NCBI GenBank assembly: GCA_002205965.3
Contig: NADL03000771.1
Span: forward strand, 744,001-808,000
Reading direction: 5' to 3'
Length of the DNA stretch: 64,000 nucleotides
Source: Kappaphycus alvarezii
Taxonomy: Eukaryota > Rhodophyta > Florideophyceae > Gigartinales > Solieriaceae
This document shows, piece by piece, positions 1 through 11,107 of the stretch (its first letter is position 1; each line of letters begins with the position of its first letter). Both the position numbers and the translations under genes were made by a program. A model generated the notes under the pieces. The model saw only the letters and a program-made list of their open reading frames with translations. It did no database searches and was not told the DNA's origin.

Positions 1-936
1 TTCGTCCGACTTTCTCCTCTTGCTCGAACTGAGCGACAGAAATAAGCTGACTGTAAAATGACTGATATCTTAAGTCATTATAATTTGCTCTGCTGCAAGT
101 AACAAGGGCCCAGGAGAATCCAATAAGGGCAGACTGAAGATACTCAATCTTGTGCCTTTCTTAAAAGTAATGAGGTGGTGCTTAGGGAGTGAGGTGAGAG
201 ATTTCCTCGTGGACTTTCTCGATGGTATCATTTACAGTAAAACTGGGAGAAATATAATGGCTGACATGGATTTTTCGAGGATAACCAGCAATTCTGTTTT
301 CGCTTGAGATTGAGTTATATTCAATTTCCAGAGCTTTTAGATATTGAGAATAATGCTCGTGCAAACCTTCAACATTCGTCACGTAGAATTTTTTCGCATT
401 ACCTGTAACGATATGGTGGAGATACTTGAGCTTTTGTTAGTCCTTGAGCATATAATCTTGACAGGCGTACTTGTATACAGCTACAAACTCGTTCCAACAT
501 CCGGCTAAGCTTCCAGAAAATTTCCTATTTTCTTCCCTGAAGCACATGGATATGTGGTGTGAGACCTTGTCTTCTGATGGTGTCTTGAGTTGGTTGGACA
601 CTGAGGTGGAACGAACGGGGTTGGGGCGAGTCTAATCGGTGATCCGGTCGGTGACGCAAGAGAGTTGAAATATGCATCAATTTGGTTTAATGCTTTGCTG
701 AGGTCACTATTACGGAGAACAGTTGACGAAAACGTCTTTGAAAGGATTTTAGATTTGCAGCGGACAACTAGCACATTACCTTCCGCGAGAAACACAATCA
801 ATTTGCGAATGATCAATGGATTGATCAGAATTTGTCTCGAGAAAAGTATGGGGATGGGGAAGTACTCAAGCGACCGAGACCTTAATTCATCGCAGGAGAG
901 GGAACTGTCCTCAACATAACATTTGACGCAGTCCAT
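1..936 (-). pseudogene. Copia gag fragment, running off the left edge
   Basis: Two stretches of reading frame on the minus strand (936 to 505, then roughly 500 to 1) join into a Gag-like protein. The second part has the pattern of the Copia gags in this window: a WNEFVAVYKYA start, then the NVEGLHEHY and EYNSISS segments, then after a stop near 180 a HKIEYLQSALIGF segment. That last piece parallels HKIDYFRKAVTEF in the Copia element at 1.6-9.1 kb. Zinc knuckle, protease and pol would lie beyond the left edge. The LTR at about 1170-1584 has the same orientation and sits just upstream, so it is probably this element's own 5' LTR. The frame is broken by stops near 180 and 500. Family assignment rests on similarity to the other local gags. 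Confidence 0.6.
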
Positions 937-1169
937 CAGAGACTGCTGAAACTTTGTGGTCTGTCTAATACCTTAGCCGAAACCATATCAACATATCCTT
1001 TTGCAAGTACAAAATAATGATGATTAAATTCTTCGAAAAGGTGGCCCTTTTAGTCTTTTTTGGCATATACGTGGATCTAACCAACTCCTAAATAAGCAAA
1101 AAGTTATTTTTCACTATCGAATAGCAAATAGACTTACTTCTTGAATTCCCCAAAAACGGTAAATCCGGA

Positions 1170-1584
1170 TTTTCGCGAAAATTTAAGGTTTAGAGTAGAA
1201 CATGCAGACAGGGGGCGTTATCAGCGAATCTTAATAAATGTTACACGTTGTTTCTAGTGCAGAATAGTTGGGTAGGTTGATAATAAAATTGTTGATGCTA
1301 TTTTTCACTTCAGTACCCAAGGCGACTAGGCATTTTATAGGCATTAGATGCCGTTGACTACCTCTAGCACATCTACTAACTACTTACTAAATTCCCTATT
1401 GGATAGTCCTGCGGACGGTCCTAGTGACCTTTACACTACAACGGTCCTAGCAGGTATCACTAACAGTACGTTAGAATATAGCAAATATAGACTTAGTAGG
1501 ATAGAAATAGTAGTAAGGGCAAAAGCCACACTACAGAACTGCAAACAGTACACACATAGATTTTATATATCTTTTGTTTCGACA
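1170..1584 (-). repeat. Copia LTR (minus orientation)
   Basis: Read on the minus strand this matches 21226-21639 along its length. Shared blocks include CTAGGACCGT, CTAGGACCGTCCGCAGGACT, a TATAAAA-like box followed by GCCTAG, and ACTGAAGTGAAAA. It starts TGTCGAAAC at 1584 (the other copy starts TGTAAAAAT). Similarity ends at a TTTTCGCGA block near 1170. The copies share promoter-like sequence (TATAAAA), as expected for an LTR. It is probably the 5' LTR of the gag fragment that runs off the left edge. No exact 5-bp target duplication could be matched, because the partner LTR is outside the window. Confidence 0.75.
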
Positions 1585-1601
1585 GTACTTTACACAGGGT
1601 T

Positions 1602-1990
1602 GTTAAAAACGCCAACGCCGTTTAACGGCAATTAGCTGCTGGACGCGTGCGTGTTAGTTAATTACAGTACTTTCCTCTCTGTATTAAGCTCTCACACCTT
1701 ACTGACCAGCTTTATCATTCTAGAGATGTACCACCACGTTGACTACCGGTCGCCGCATCGCTGAGGCGCCTGATACGGTACTATTGTACCAATAAAGCAG
1801 CCTAAAGTTTTCTTAATGAAGCGCTCTGATTTACTGCGTCGATTGCCACCCAGCAGAGCGCTTTTAGCCGAGACCGGGTCTCCCAAAAATCCAGATTTGA
1901 GGATCGTTCTCTCGACTCCTTTCCCTAATCTTCTTCTTCCACTTTTCTTTCCCATCTTTCTTTTCTTTACAAATCTCTCAACTTCGCGCC
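1602..1990 (+). repeat. 5' LTR of the 1.6-9.1 kb Copia element
   Basis: It matches 8835-9115 over about 280 bp. Both copies start with a TG followed by an AAAAC block, and share CAGCTTTATCATTCTAGAGA, CGTTGACTACCG, GCATCGCTGAGGC, TACCAATAA and a CGCGTCGAT block before GACCGGGTCTC/GACTGGGTCTC. The right end is approximate. A pyrimidine-rich TTCTTCTTCC stretch follows in this copy only. Confidence 0.75.
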
Positions 1991-2839
1991 TTTGACGACA
2001 TAGCAGATCTGCCTTAATAGTCTCATTACGGCACTAACATCAGTCGCGTCTTACCGGTTAAAGAAGTGCAAGATCGTCCGAATGATCACAGCCGCATAGA
2101 TCAAGGGAACTTTACCGGTGAGTTATTAAAACCCGCAAAGTATACTTTGGAGTACTTTTCAATCGATAACGAGGACGTCGAAAACATGTTGGCCTTTTTG
2201 AGTATTTAAAATGCCCCGGAAAGCGAAAGTGTGGCTGACTCTCTCCGGGATCTATTCCCGCCCAGCACAGTATTTTAGACGAACCGTTGTTAGGTTTTAC
2301 ATTTTCCCGTTCCGTGTTCTTCTTTAGGTCGCAGAAGGAAAGAAGTGTTTGACAAGATACGGAACGAATTTACGAATGGACTTTTTCTATCGTCATCGGA
2401 GAAGAATGAAAAGCGCATTTTAATCATAGTATTGGTATCTTATTTCATCTGCTGTGAGGTCAAATTCGCTCTCTGTCTGTTATTGTCAAGTACAAGGATA
2501 TGAAAAACGCCCCTTTGACCCACATTTATGGAATTCGCAAAGGAATTTTCAGTCGAAGTGAATCCAACAAGAGGCCTACAATGTCGTAAATTGCTATGCC
2601 TCACGCCTATCCCCTAGCTTCAGTCAGAAACGGCCACAAAGTCAGCTACAATCCACGTCAACCCCTTCCTTTTACGTCTCTTCCCGTGATCCCGCTGCCG
2701 AAGTTCAGAAGCAACGGACCTACGGCCGAATTTTCTCAAGTTCTCCACCAGTCGCCGCAAGCTGCCGGAAACCCTACAGCCTCAGACTGTGCATCGACAA
2801 AAATGCGAAGATGACGCACGTAAGGCCAATTACATCTAG

Positions 2840-3435
2840 CAAATGTTCAAGGACATGAAGTTGTCCGGCGATATATCGCAAGAAATTCATGAAACCCTCC
2901 AGCTGTACCGAATTCCCGCCAGTATGGCCATTTACCGGGGCAGAAGGCTGAATTATTCATCCGCTGCTTTGACGGCGCATATTGCAAGTTCTTCTTCAAA
3001 AACTGTAGGGAGTCCATGTCGCACCGTGAGATGGATGCCGTCATACTAAAAGAATACGTTAATGACGAACTGAAACTTCAAGTCAAGGGTACATCGCAGA
3101 CTTTCCTCCTTTCCAACTTCATGTGAGAGAGTTAGATTGGAGACGTACCCCTTGGATTGACAAAGTTTGTCGAGCACATCAATGACTGGTAGCGCAGTGT
3201 CCTCGCGATTTCGGACTGATGCCCACAAGATCGATTACTTTCGAAAGGCAGTCACGGAGTTCCAGTCTTGGTCCTATATTCCGATTCAAAGCATCATCTC
3301 GCAAAGATACTCTTACAACAAGTTCGCAACCAATTTGCACGAATCCATCCAGAATATTAGTCAATTCGAGCTTACCACTGGCACACAAGATACAGGAGCC
3401 TATATCATGACAGGCATAGTTGCAGGAAGATAAGG
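2840..3435 (+). pseudogene. Copia gag (broken)
   Basis: Translation over three frames gives a Gag-like protein. It contains MFKDMKLSGDISQEIHE, then SHREMDAVILKEYVNDELK, then RTDAHKIDYFRKAV and QRYSYNKFATNLHESIQ. The last two are the Gag signature seen again in the fragment at the left edge. Stops fall in the middle (near 3124 and 3151). Just downstream (about 3849-3928) an SFDVS peptide is encoded twice by a repeated GTTTCGACGTCTCC block, in an acidic stretch that probably leads into protease. Identification is by resemblance to this window's other Copia gags, with no outside search. Confidence 0.6.
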
Positions 3436-3842
3436 ACATGCTACATATCTCACACGATATGGTCAAGTCCCCCGTCTAAGTCAATACCATCTTCACCGCT
3501 CCAAGAGTTCCCGGCAGAAGCAACATTTGGGACATTATGCTGGACGAGAGCCACCTTGAAATCTACTGCCTCCGCCGCCAACAGCAATTTTTGCTACTGC
3601 GATTTCTGTAAATTCGGAGCTCAATTCTTTAATTAAAAGTATTAATGCGCGCCAGATGTAGTCACAGCATTTGCAAGGAAATGCTTGCAGCGGGGGGAGT
3701 CGTCAGTGTTCATTCTCGCAGTTTTCATCTAGGTTAAGGGAGACGTGGGAAACATTAAATCAATAGAGATAAAGAGGCTTACATGAATTTTACGTGAGAG
3801 AACACAGAATTAAACGCTCTAGACCAGCTCTTGTGTATTGAG

Positions 3843-3928
3843 GGAGACGAGTGTATCAATAGTTTCGACGTCTCCCCACACATGTGTGGCGAAGGGCACG
3901 AAGATGTCGATAGTTTCGACGTCTCCTC
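3843..3928 (+). repeat. Short direct repeat with a 14-bp palindrome
   Basis: ATAGTTTCGACGTCTCC occurs twice, near 3859 and near 3911. Between the copies is the perfect palindrome CCACACATGTGTGG at 3876-3889. The first copy also forms an inverted pair, GGAGACG (3843-3849) with CGTCTCC (3869-3875). It lies inside the Copia gag-pol and encodes the duplicated SFDVS peptide, so it is probably a coding repeat and not a regulatory site. Confidence 0.55.
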
Positions 3929-4527
3929 GCAATTAGTGGAGTCTCACGAGCGGTGGATGAATCGAGCCCTCAAATAGTCACCAAGAATTTAGTAGCTGTC
4001 TTGTGTTCAAACGAGCCCCCTATACTTTTGCCTCCGACTGAGGTCACCACGGATACGGAGATTCACCGTTCTGTGACTGTTTATTAAGAACAAGACTCGC
4101 AGATCTTCACAATGGACACCTTAGTTGGAGAACTGAGTAACCAAGTCCAAAGTAGCCGCCCTCTTGGCTTTGTAGCTGACATAGATGCCCCAAAAATCTG
4201 TCCTCGGTCTAAAGGAACTGAATTGGATACTGACCGCTCTCGATATCAATAAACGGAAGACACTCCCTTCCCAAAACATATTAAGCTTCACGAGCACCTC
4301 ATACCAATCATTGGATGCATCTTATTGCCTTCTTAGACCCCGCATGGTGCGTATAGCGTCCTGGTCAACATGGACATCGTTGATGCCGAATTCCCGCATT
4401 TCTGGGCACGGAATTCATGGATAGGGAGTTCTTGACTCCTTGTACTGTCTCTAATAAGTTCTTACATCGCACAACGCATGCGCATAACGCATATCCTTGC
4501 TGATGGAAGGGTTGTATAAATGGACTA

Positions 4528-5457
4528 TTGGGCTTTTCTTGCGACAAGATCCGCGAGAAATCACTCTATGTCCCCTTTCGGCCCTATATCCGAGTCAACT
4601 TCACCAAAACGCAACTTACGCGGCTTTACCGCCAGTTCTTCCACCTCATTTCCAGTAAATTGCTCAATGTTATCTCTTTCTCACGCCCTGAAGAAGCGAC
4701 TCCCGAAATAATAAGGAAACTTGAGAAGATATCGAAACAGTGCGACCTATGCCAAAAGATTCAGAATTCACCCACTCGCTTCCGCGTCTCTTTTGGCGCT
4801 GAAGTAGCCAGGTTCAACGAGAGGATCCTGTTGGACATCATGTGAATTGATGGAGATCCGGTGCTTCATATTGTTGACGAAGTTACTCACTTCAGCGCAG
4901 CTCGATTCCTCCCCAATGTGTCAACGGAACATATCAGGCAGAATATCATCTAATTTTAGGCGAGCATCCATACTGGGCTATCAAACAAGATTCTCACTGA
5001 CAGAGGCTCTGTCTTCGGCCCGAAGTTCATCCACCTCGCAAGGATTACGGACGTAGAAGTCAGCAGCACACAGGTTTCGAAGCTCGTTCAAGCCTCGGTA
5101 TCGGGAAACAGTACCACGATACCCTTTCCACAAACGTTCCGTAAGCCTATGACAGCCTACTCAACGGTCGGCGAGTGTCTGGGAATTGCATGTGCAGTCA
5201 AGGCCATGAACTACACGCCTGGGCCCGAAGGATTAGTGCCGCCGGTGTTAGTATTTGGAGAACATCCTCAACTTCGTAAGATATCCGAGCCCCATTAAAG
5301 TCACCAGATAGTACAAGAAAGAGCCGAAATCGCCACACTGGATCGAGGAGAAATAGCAAAACACGTGGCCACATTGCGTCTGAAGCGTTCTCTTAAGCAC
5401 ACAGTGCCCCCAGCCATCGACAGAGCTTATGAAGCAGGAGACAAAGTGCTATTTTAG
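4528..5457 (+). pseudogene. Copia integrase (broken)
   Basis: The zinc-binding HHCC part is represented by CDLCQKIQNSPTRFRVSFG (about 4742-4800) with an upstream LYRQFFH segment carrying the His side. After NERILLDIM and an in-frame TGA (4843-4845) the same frame continues as the core strand DGDPVLHIVDEVTHFSAARF, which has the catalytic-type D of the D,D35E integrase fold. A GSVFGPKF segment near 5010 corresponds to the second Asp region in decayed form. CVKAMNYTPGPEGLVPP near 5200-5240 is the typical end of the core in this Copia lineage, followed by the RAEIATL...LRLKR tail. There are several frame changes and stops. The same pattern recurs in the Copia copies at 18.8 and 58.5 kb. Confidence 0.75.
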
Positions 5458-5659
5458 CGCGAGAAGGTGTTGTCGAATCGCATAGGTGAATGACTTGGAC
5501 CAATTACTGTAGAAAACTTTGATTCGGAACGGAAACTTGTCTTCGCCGGGAGTCAGTCTCAAGTCTGGCAACATCTTTAAACGTTGAATAAGTGAAGCCG
5601 TACTTAAAGCCCAAAATTTTCGCGCATACAATTTTCACTGATGTTGCAACTGGCCTGAA

Positions 5660-7240
5660 CAATTTCTAGTCAGCTTCTGAGGGCCTCACCCTCGCCATCA
5701 AATCACGCGATCCAAATAATGACCGCGCTAGAGGACCAAAGATGACCGAGGCAAAGAAAACAGAAATAAGCGCCCTTTTAAAACGTGCAACCATAAATGT
5801 AGCGCTTCGCGAAGAGGTACCACCTGACGCAAACGTCCGACCGAGACGCTTTGCTCTTTCCCTTTGTAGAACATCAATGGGAAGACAAAGTGCAAAGCAA
5901 GAAACGTCATCGAAAGATATCGCGACGAGATGAAACAAATCCTTGTCCACTCCTTAACAACCGTACAAGCGCTATCAAACCTCTTGCTTTATTCTTGGCA
6001 ACCATCTTCGGATTTGGTCATCTAAACTGCTGACATCACTCAGGCATACCTCCAATCCACCGAACCACTCGCCCGTGACATATTTATTATTCCACAAGCC
6101 GGCGCCAAACTTCAAACTAAAACATGACCAATGCTTGAAGCTTCTCTGTCCCTTTTACTGCTTATGTGACGCCGGAGATCTATGGTATATGACTATTGAC
6201 AAAAAGCAACGGAAAAACTCGACATGAAAGCGATATTCATCATCCTTGCCTTGGCTTTACCGACCTAATCACGGTGTACTCAGGGGCTCAGCGGTGCGTA
6301 TGTCGAAGATCTCATACGATATGTAAATCCGAAGTTCCGACGGATGTCCGAGCGAACGCGTCAGAAGCTCGAGACGAAAGTCCTCGAGGTGCTCCCGCAG
6401 AGTTCATAGGCTTTATTGTGGGCAAGTAGGATGATTTATCCTTCTGTATTGACCGGAGCCATTGCCTCAGAAAGCTCGAGTGCCTATCGTCAGACGCATC
6501 ATTTCCCCACTTCAGTTCTATGCGTATGAGGCCAGCTTGGCTTGCTAACTCAAGGCCAGACAGAATCCTCGAAATATCTCAGCTACCTCAAGTCAGCGAA
6601 GACATGTACGAGAAAGAGCGCCAGTCGATAATCCGCCAACTGATCATGGCCATCAATATGCAATTGACAATCGACTTCACCACCGTATTGACAAGCTTGA
6701 CCTTAAATCGTTGCGCGTCATCGGATTTTACGACTCATTTCTCGCTAATATCCGTGGAATTTCCTCCCAGCTTGAGCATATAGTGCTCCTTGGCGACGCA
6801 TCCAACTCTTTCATTACCCTCTCCTTCAATTCTTATTAAGCACACCGCGTCACCAGATCTGCTATGTCTGATGAGTTCATTGCCTTCAGCGACATGTTGG
6901 ATACAGCAATAACCATAGGAAAGGAGTTAGAGCGCATGTTCTCCAGAAGTGTACCAATGCCGCTTCTAACGGACAGCAAGTCCCTCTTTGACGTCATCTC
7001 AAAGGTATCTCCGACAACGGAAAAAGCGGATGAAACTAAATATCGCGACAGCAAGAGAAGGGTTCCGCAATAGGTTTACTTCAGATATTATAGTCGTCTG
7101 AAGCCAACACACCCTGGTCGACGCCCTTACGAAGCCAATTTTTCAAGAAAAGCTTCGGCAACCTGTAGCCATAAGTCATCTAGATATTCAACCGCAACAT
7201 TGGATTGTCCTTGCTAACGACGCCACTTAATTTATTCAAC
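5660..7240 (+). pseudogene. Copia reverse transcriptase and RNase H (broken)
   Basis: The RT start is visible near 5740 (AKKTEISALLKR...NVALREEVP). Around 6030 comes TADITQAYLQSTEPLARDI, carrying the conserved Asp of RT motif A. RNase H is clearest: VLLGDASNSF near 6790, TRSAMSDEFIAFSDMLD near 6852-6905 and LLTDSKSLFDVISK near 6963-7005, giving the D, E and D positions expected of Copia RNase H. The YVDD box region (6240-6480) is scrambled. At least five frame changes make it non-functional. Confidence 0.7.
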
Positions 7241-7299
7241 TAATAGCTGAAGGCTCTCTGCTACTTCTACCATGGGAGTGTTCGGACCACCACATGTAT

Positions 7300-8834
7300 G
7301 CAGCATTTATGCTGAATTTCTAATTTGATATGTTTCAATACTCTCAAGAATGAGGCCCCTGGACGCATTTATAGCGACGCAATGCTAAGATTTCGGCAGC
7401 CCACATATGAAATGCGAAATGCCCTCCAAGTAAACCCCATACCTATAACCTTTAATGGTTCCAAAATCAGTTGAAGGGCGCTGTACGGAATACAAACGAC
7501 TTTTCTCGCGCAACAAATTCTTCTCACGGGGCTTGCGCAAATTTGAGCCCAGATGTACGCCGCAAATGACATTTTTCACCTGTCTCAGCTTCTTAAAATA
7601 TTTTCTAAACACCAATATTCTATCTTTCACGTTCCTCGAAACACCTTCGTTGCTGAAGCATGTTATCACATTACACTTCGCCATCGGTGTGGAAGACAGG
7701 TCTCCCCTCAAGCCGACTGGAAGACCTTTCGCATCGATATCGAATTAAGATGCATGGAAAGAGTCATTATCGCAAGCTCCTGATCCATCTAACGGAACGG
7801 ATACTCCGGAATTTCTCTTACAAAACCCATTCATACACTCTAGCTAGTGCTTGAAGCTCTCCACCAGTATCATCACCACTCCTGTTCCTTTTTGACCCCT
7901 TTTAGGTAATGAAAAAATTACTGGGAACGGCCTTACCGTTTTGAACCGCAACTAAAACAGTATCCAGGGCCACATCACAACTCGTGTAACTGGGAGGGGT
8001 TATCGAGGAACCGATAATTGTGAGGTTAGAAAACACATCACCTACACTGCCCACGTCGGCATACCGGTCACCCCTTCTGAATTACTTTCTCCCCACGGAC
8101 ACACTGCTTCCATACATAACAGCTTCAATCTCGATTAGCGCTGTTTCTGCCATGCAGGGTGTATGTGCGGCAGTAACACCATCCCATCCGTCCTTCCCTG
8201 CTACAATCTTCGCCATTTATGATGAAGATACAACTTCCTTCCCTGATATATTTTTCGTACACGACTCACCCGCCCTGCTTGACTGCGGTATCATCCTTTC
8301 ATAACTCCCCAAAAACCTCTCCTCGTCACTTATATCACTCTCGAGGGCATTCCACACAACAATTGGACTTTCGCCACCAGTCCTCGATAAACTCGGAACC
8401 AACCTCATCACCCTTTCCCTTACAATCCTTCTCGTCGCCATTTTTGCCAACTGCGTGCTAAGAAAAATTGAAAAGCTTCCTGGACACAACCTTTGTAGGT
8501 TAGATCCAGCAAACTGCAGCCAAAGAAAATCCAAGGCTCCCAAAATACGAGTTCCAACCCGTTAGTTATGCGATTCAATGGACTTCGGACTACTTTTTTT
8601 CTCTGCGGCCATTCCTTGCTTAATCAATCCAAGCAACTCCAAACGTTTAAATTTTGGCCAGTTTCTTTTACTATTTTTATACGTTCTTTTATTATTTGAA
8701 TTTTGCTTTGTAATTGCCGTGCACCGCATTGCGCCACAGACGGGAGAGTCAATCAACGACAATACTCAGTAAAATATACAGTAATCACGCACTGTAAGAC
8801 CTTAATTTACTGTATTGTAGTGTACAAAAGGTTG
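7300..8834. other. Unexplained segment between Copia RNase H and the 3' LTR
   Basis: Copia elements normally end soon after RNase H, so 1.5 kb is excess sequence. Small open frames exist on both strands (minus 7385-7711; plus 8020-8304; minus 8217-8543), none recognisable. Around 8395-8460 the plus strand reads NLITLSLTILLVAIFANCVL, a convincing membrane-spanning segment followed by a basic stretch. This leaves open an envelope-like or unrelated inserted ORF. No motif supports a function. Confidence 0.35.
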
Positions 8835-9115
8835 CGCAAAACTACCACGCCTTTCAACGACGTGGGCTGTGCTGGGCGCGCCGGTTTTACTGAAGTATTT
8901 CCTTACCTCTACTAAGCTTACAAACCTACTTGAACAGCTTTATCATTCTAGAGAAGTGCCGCAACGTTGACTACCGCCCACTGCATCGCTGAGGCACCCG
9001 CCCCGGTCTTCTCTACCAATAATACCCAGTATTTTATTAATTAAGTACTATCTTATTTACCGCGTCGATCGCTGCCGTGCAGAACGCTTTGAGCCTAGAC
9101 TGGGTCTCACTAAAA
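8835..9115 (+). repeat. 3' LTR of the 1.6-9.1 kb Copia element (end truncated or diverged)
   Basis: Direct copy of 1602-1880 starting TGCGCAAAAC. The match is lost after the GGTCTCAC block near 9110. Immediately after lies a hairpin-forming sequence: TTCGAC (9122-9127) pairs with GTCGAA (9151-9156), and TAACCA (9128-9133) pairs with TGGTTA (9138-9143). This may mark a later insertion or deletion endpoint. Confidence 0.7.
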
Positions 9116-9654
9116 AATGTGTTCGACTAACCACATCTGGTTAGCTCTTGGTCGAATACTGTAGTCAGACCATTCGACATACTGTACTGTCTTCACGGAC
9201 ACAGTTGAAAAAAATATTAGAGAACTTGCTTTTGCATTTTTATGATACTGATTTCGGGTTTTCTGAAATTAATCAATACAAATAATACACGTTGCAAAAA
9301 AATTGCAGAAATCCTGTCACTATTTTTCTGAGAAGTGACTAAATAGTGAATCCTTTCTGTAACTCAGCTCCCAGTACGCGGCCCTCGTGGACATCTAAAA
9401 GCGGTAAGTAGCTGTTGCAGATACTTAAAGGGGCTGACACGCGTCTCCATAGACAGGAACTAAGACGTTCAGCATCATGGTAACAGTTACATGGACTCAC
9501 TTTCACCGAATTCTTCGCATCCTTCTCCATGCACATCCAATTTCGATCCCTTGATCTGCCACTGAACCCTTTTCAATTCCTAGTTATCCAGACCCCATTG
9601 CTACCCCGAAGAAGACCGACCGACGCTCGACCTTCACTGCGACTGACGATATAT

Positions 9655-10365
9655 CATACCACGCAGGTAGCGGAAGTTAAGGCACATGTGACTCCCTGCA
9701 GAGAGGTCAAGCTGAAGTTCGAACTGGCTGCAGAAAAAGCCAACGCTCACTCCAACCTCTCCGGGAAGCCAACTGGAAGAGAGTTCGAGACCACTTCAAG
9801 AAACTGCTAGATGCTTTCGAGAGGAATAACACCCTTGATCGCATGATTTCGGGAATAGTTGGGGAGATGGGAGCTAGACGAGCTATTTTCGATTATACTG
9901 AAGGAGTTGAGCGACGTGAAGGCTTAATAGAATCGAACGAATAGTCGTACGGATACGGATCAAGGAAGGAGGAGGTTGGATGCGCTCTGCTACAAAGTTC
10001 TCTCTGGTTGATGTGGGACAGAAAGTGGAGGGTTGACAAGTAATGGAAGATAGAGGAGATGGATACATCGGATGGAAAAGTCAAAATGGGAAGGAGGAAG
10101 CGATATCGGATGGAAAGCTAATAAGACGGACGATCTTGGTGGTCTCGCTACTGCATTACGTGGCACCGATATGACTCGCATATAAATAGACCGCGCCAGA
10201 CTGGCCTTGGTGTGCGATATTGAATAGAGAGGGAGGAAAACGATCGTGATGAAGAATGGAAGATTCAGTGTGACGAGCGGGAGGCGCGAGATAAATTTGA
10301 GCTAGAAAAGATCAAGCTCATGATGGAACGTCTGCTAGTGCGTTTAAGTAGGAATCCTGGACTCT
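9655..10365 (+). pseudogene. Trihelix/Myb-like accessory ORF of a Harbinger-type element (broken)
   Basis: Joined frames give HVTPCREVKLKFELAAEKAN, then ANWKRVRDHFKKLLDAFE near 9768-9820 and RMISGIVGEMG near 9840-9875. This is the layout of the SANT/trihelix DNA-binding ORFs that accompany PIF/Harbinger transposases: a tryptophan-bearing helix followed by a basic-acidic helix. A charged coiled-coil tail (DKFELEKIKLMMERLL) follows near 10290-10340. There are stops near 9942 and 10040 and at least one frame change. The transposase remnant at 10625-11107 faces it on the other strand, which fits a two-ORF element. The association is inferred from position and pattern. Confidence 0.5.
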
Positions 10366-10512
10366 GGTAAAAAGACACTTTATTCACATTCTAATACTAT
10401 ATGACGTATGGATATTGCAGAACACGCAACATACCAGCCGGAAACTCCATACCAGGGGTCCCTATGGGGCTGCGAAGCTCGCAAGCCAGCATAACCGGAC
10501 CTTGTCTTCGTT

Positions 10513-10559
10513 CCTCGAGCCTCTCTACTCTCGACATGAGTAGAGAGAGAGGCTCGAGG
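10513..10559. repeat. Inverted repeat (hairpin), about 20-bp arms
   Basis: CCTCGAGCCTCTCTACTCTC (10513-10532) is followed by a 5-nt loop GACAT and a right arm (10538-10559) that is its reverse complement apart from two extra bases in the GAGA run. It lies between the two convergent Harbinger ORFs, where transcripts from both strands would end. It could be a terminator-like or foldback structure; no function can be shown. Confidence 0.7.
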
Positions 10560-10624
10560 TGTGAGAAATATCTTTACTTAGTTCGTATGTAAGAGATAAT
10601 CTTCCAGTGACGGGGAAGGGCAAC

Positions 10625-11107
10625 TAAATTACTGAGAATTTATTCGGATAGACGCAGTTTTGAATGTTAGTAAGCAACATAGTAGCGATAAAAAGGGCTC
10701 CTACCGTTGACTAAGAGATGCGCATTTTGCACTTGTAGTCAACTGTAGACCAGTACAGCTTGACTTCCTTAACGATCCACTCCACAGTTATTCTGAACTT
10801 CTACATTGCTTTGTTGAGAGCGTTTTCGGCACATTGAAATTTGCTCCTTGGAAAGGTACCTCCATGAAGTCCTTACATTGCACCCAAAGTTCTTGTATAT
10901 AAGTGTTGCTTTTCGTTTACAAAATATATTCGTAGAAAGCTCCTCATCAAGCCCGCATCTCATGGAAAGTGTCCAGTCATGCATTCCACCTTCCAAGGGG
11001 TCAGATGTGAGCCAAATAAGTCCATTCGATGTGATAAGAGCTTTACAATTAATATAAGCGATTCTGATATCAAAAATCTTGCGTAAACGGAATGATATAT
11101 AATACAT
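10625..11107 (-). pseudogene. PIF/Harbinger-type DDE transposase fragment
   Basis: The minus-strand protein (11107 to 10769, about 112 aa) contains ALITSNGLIWLTSDPLEGG followed by MHDWTLS. This is the DDE_Tnp_4 core pattern in which the HD supplies the second catalytic Asp. A frame change then leads to TVEWIVKEVKLYWSTVDYK, matching the family's VEW...V...W...D block that carries the catalytic Glu, then TMLLTNIQNCVYPN at the end. The N-terminal third, with the first Asp, is missing. There is a TAG stop after KMRIS. It converges with the accessory ORF at 9655-10365. Confidence 0.7.

Larger units (their letters stand above)
1602..9115 (+). mobile_element. Copia LTR retrotransposon, degenerate, about 7.5 kb
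   Basis: The element is bounded by two direct copies of an LTR (1602 to about 1990, and 8835 to about 9115). Inside, in Copia order, are gag (about 2840-3435), an acidic/protease stretch (about 3830-4430), integrase (4528-5457) and reverse transcriptase with RNase H (about 5660-7240). Integrase before reverse transcriptase is the diagnostic order for Copia, as opposed to Gypsy. All parts carry stops and frame changes, so it is not autonomous. The 1.5 kb between RNase H and the 3' LTR is longer than usual and unexplained. It starts only 17 bp from the outward-facing LTR at 1170-1584. Confidence 0.8.
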
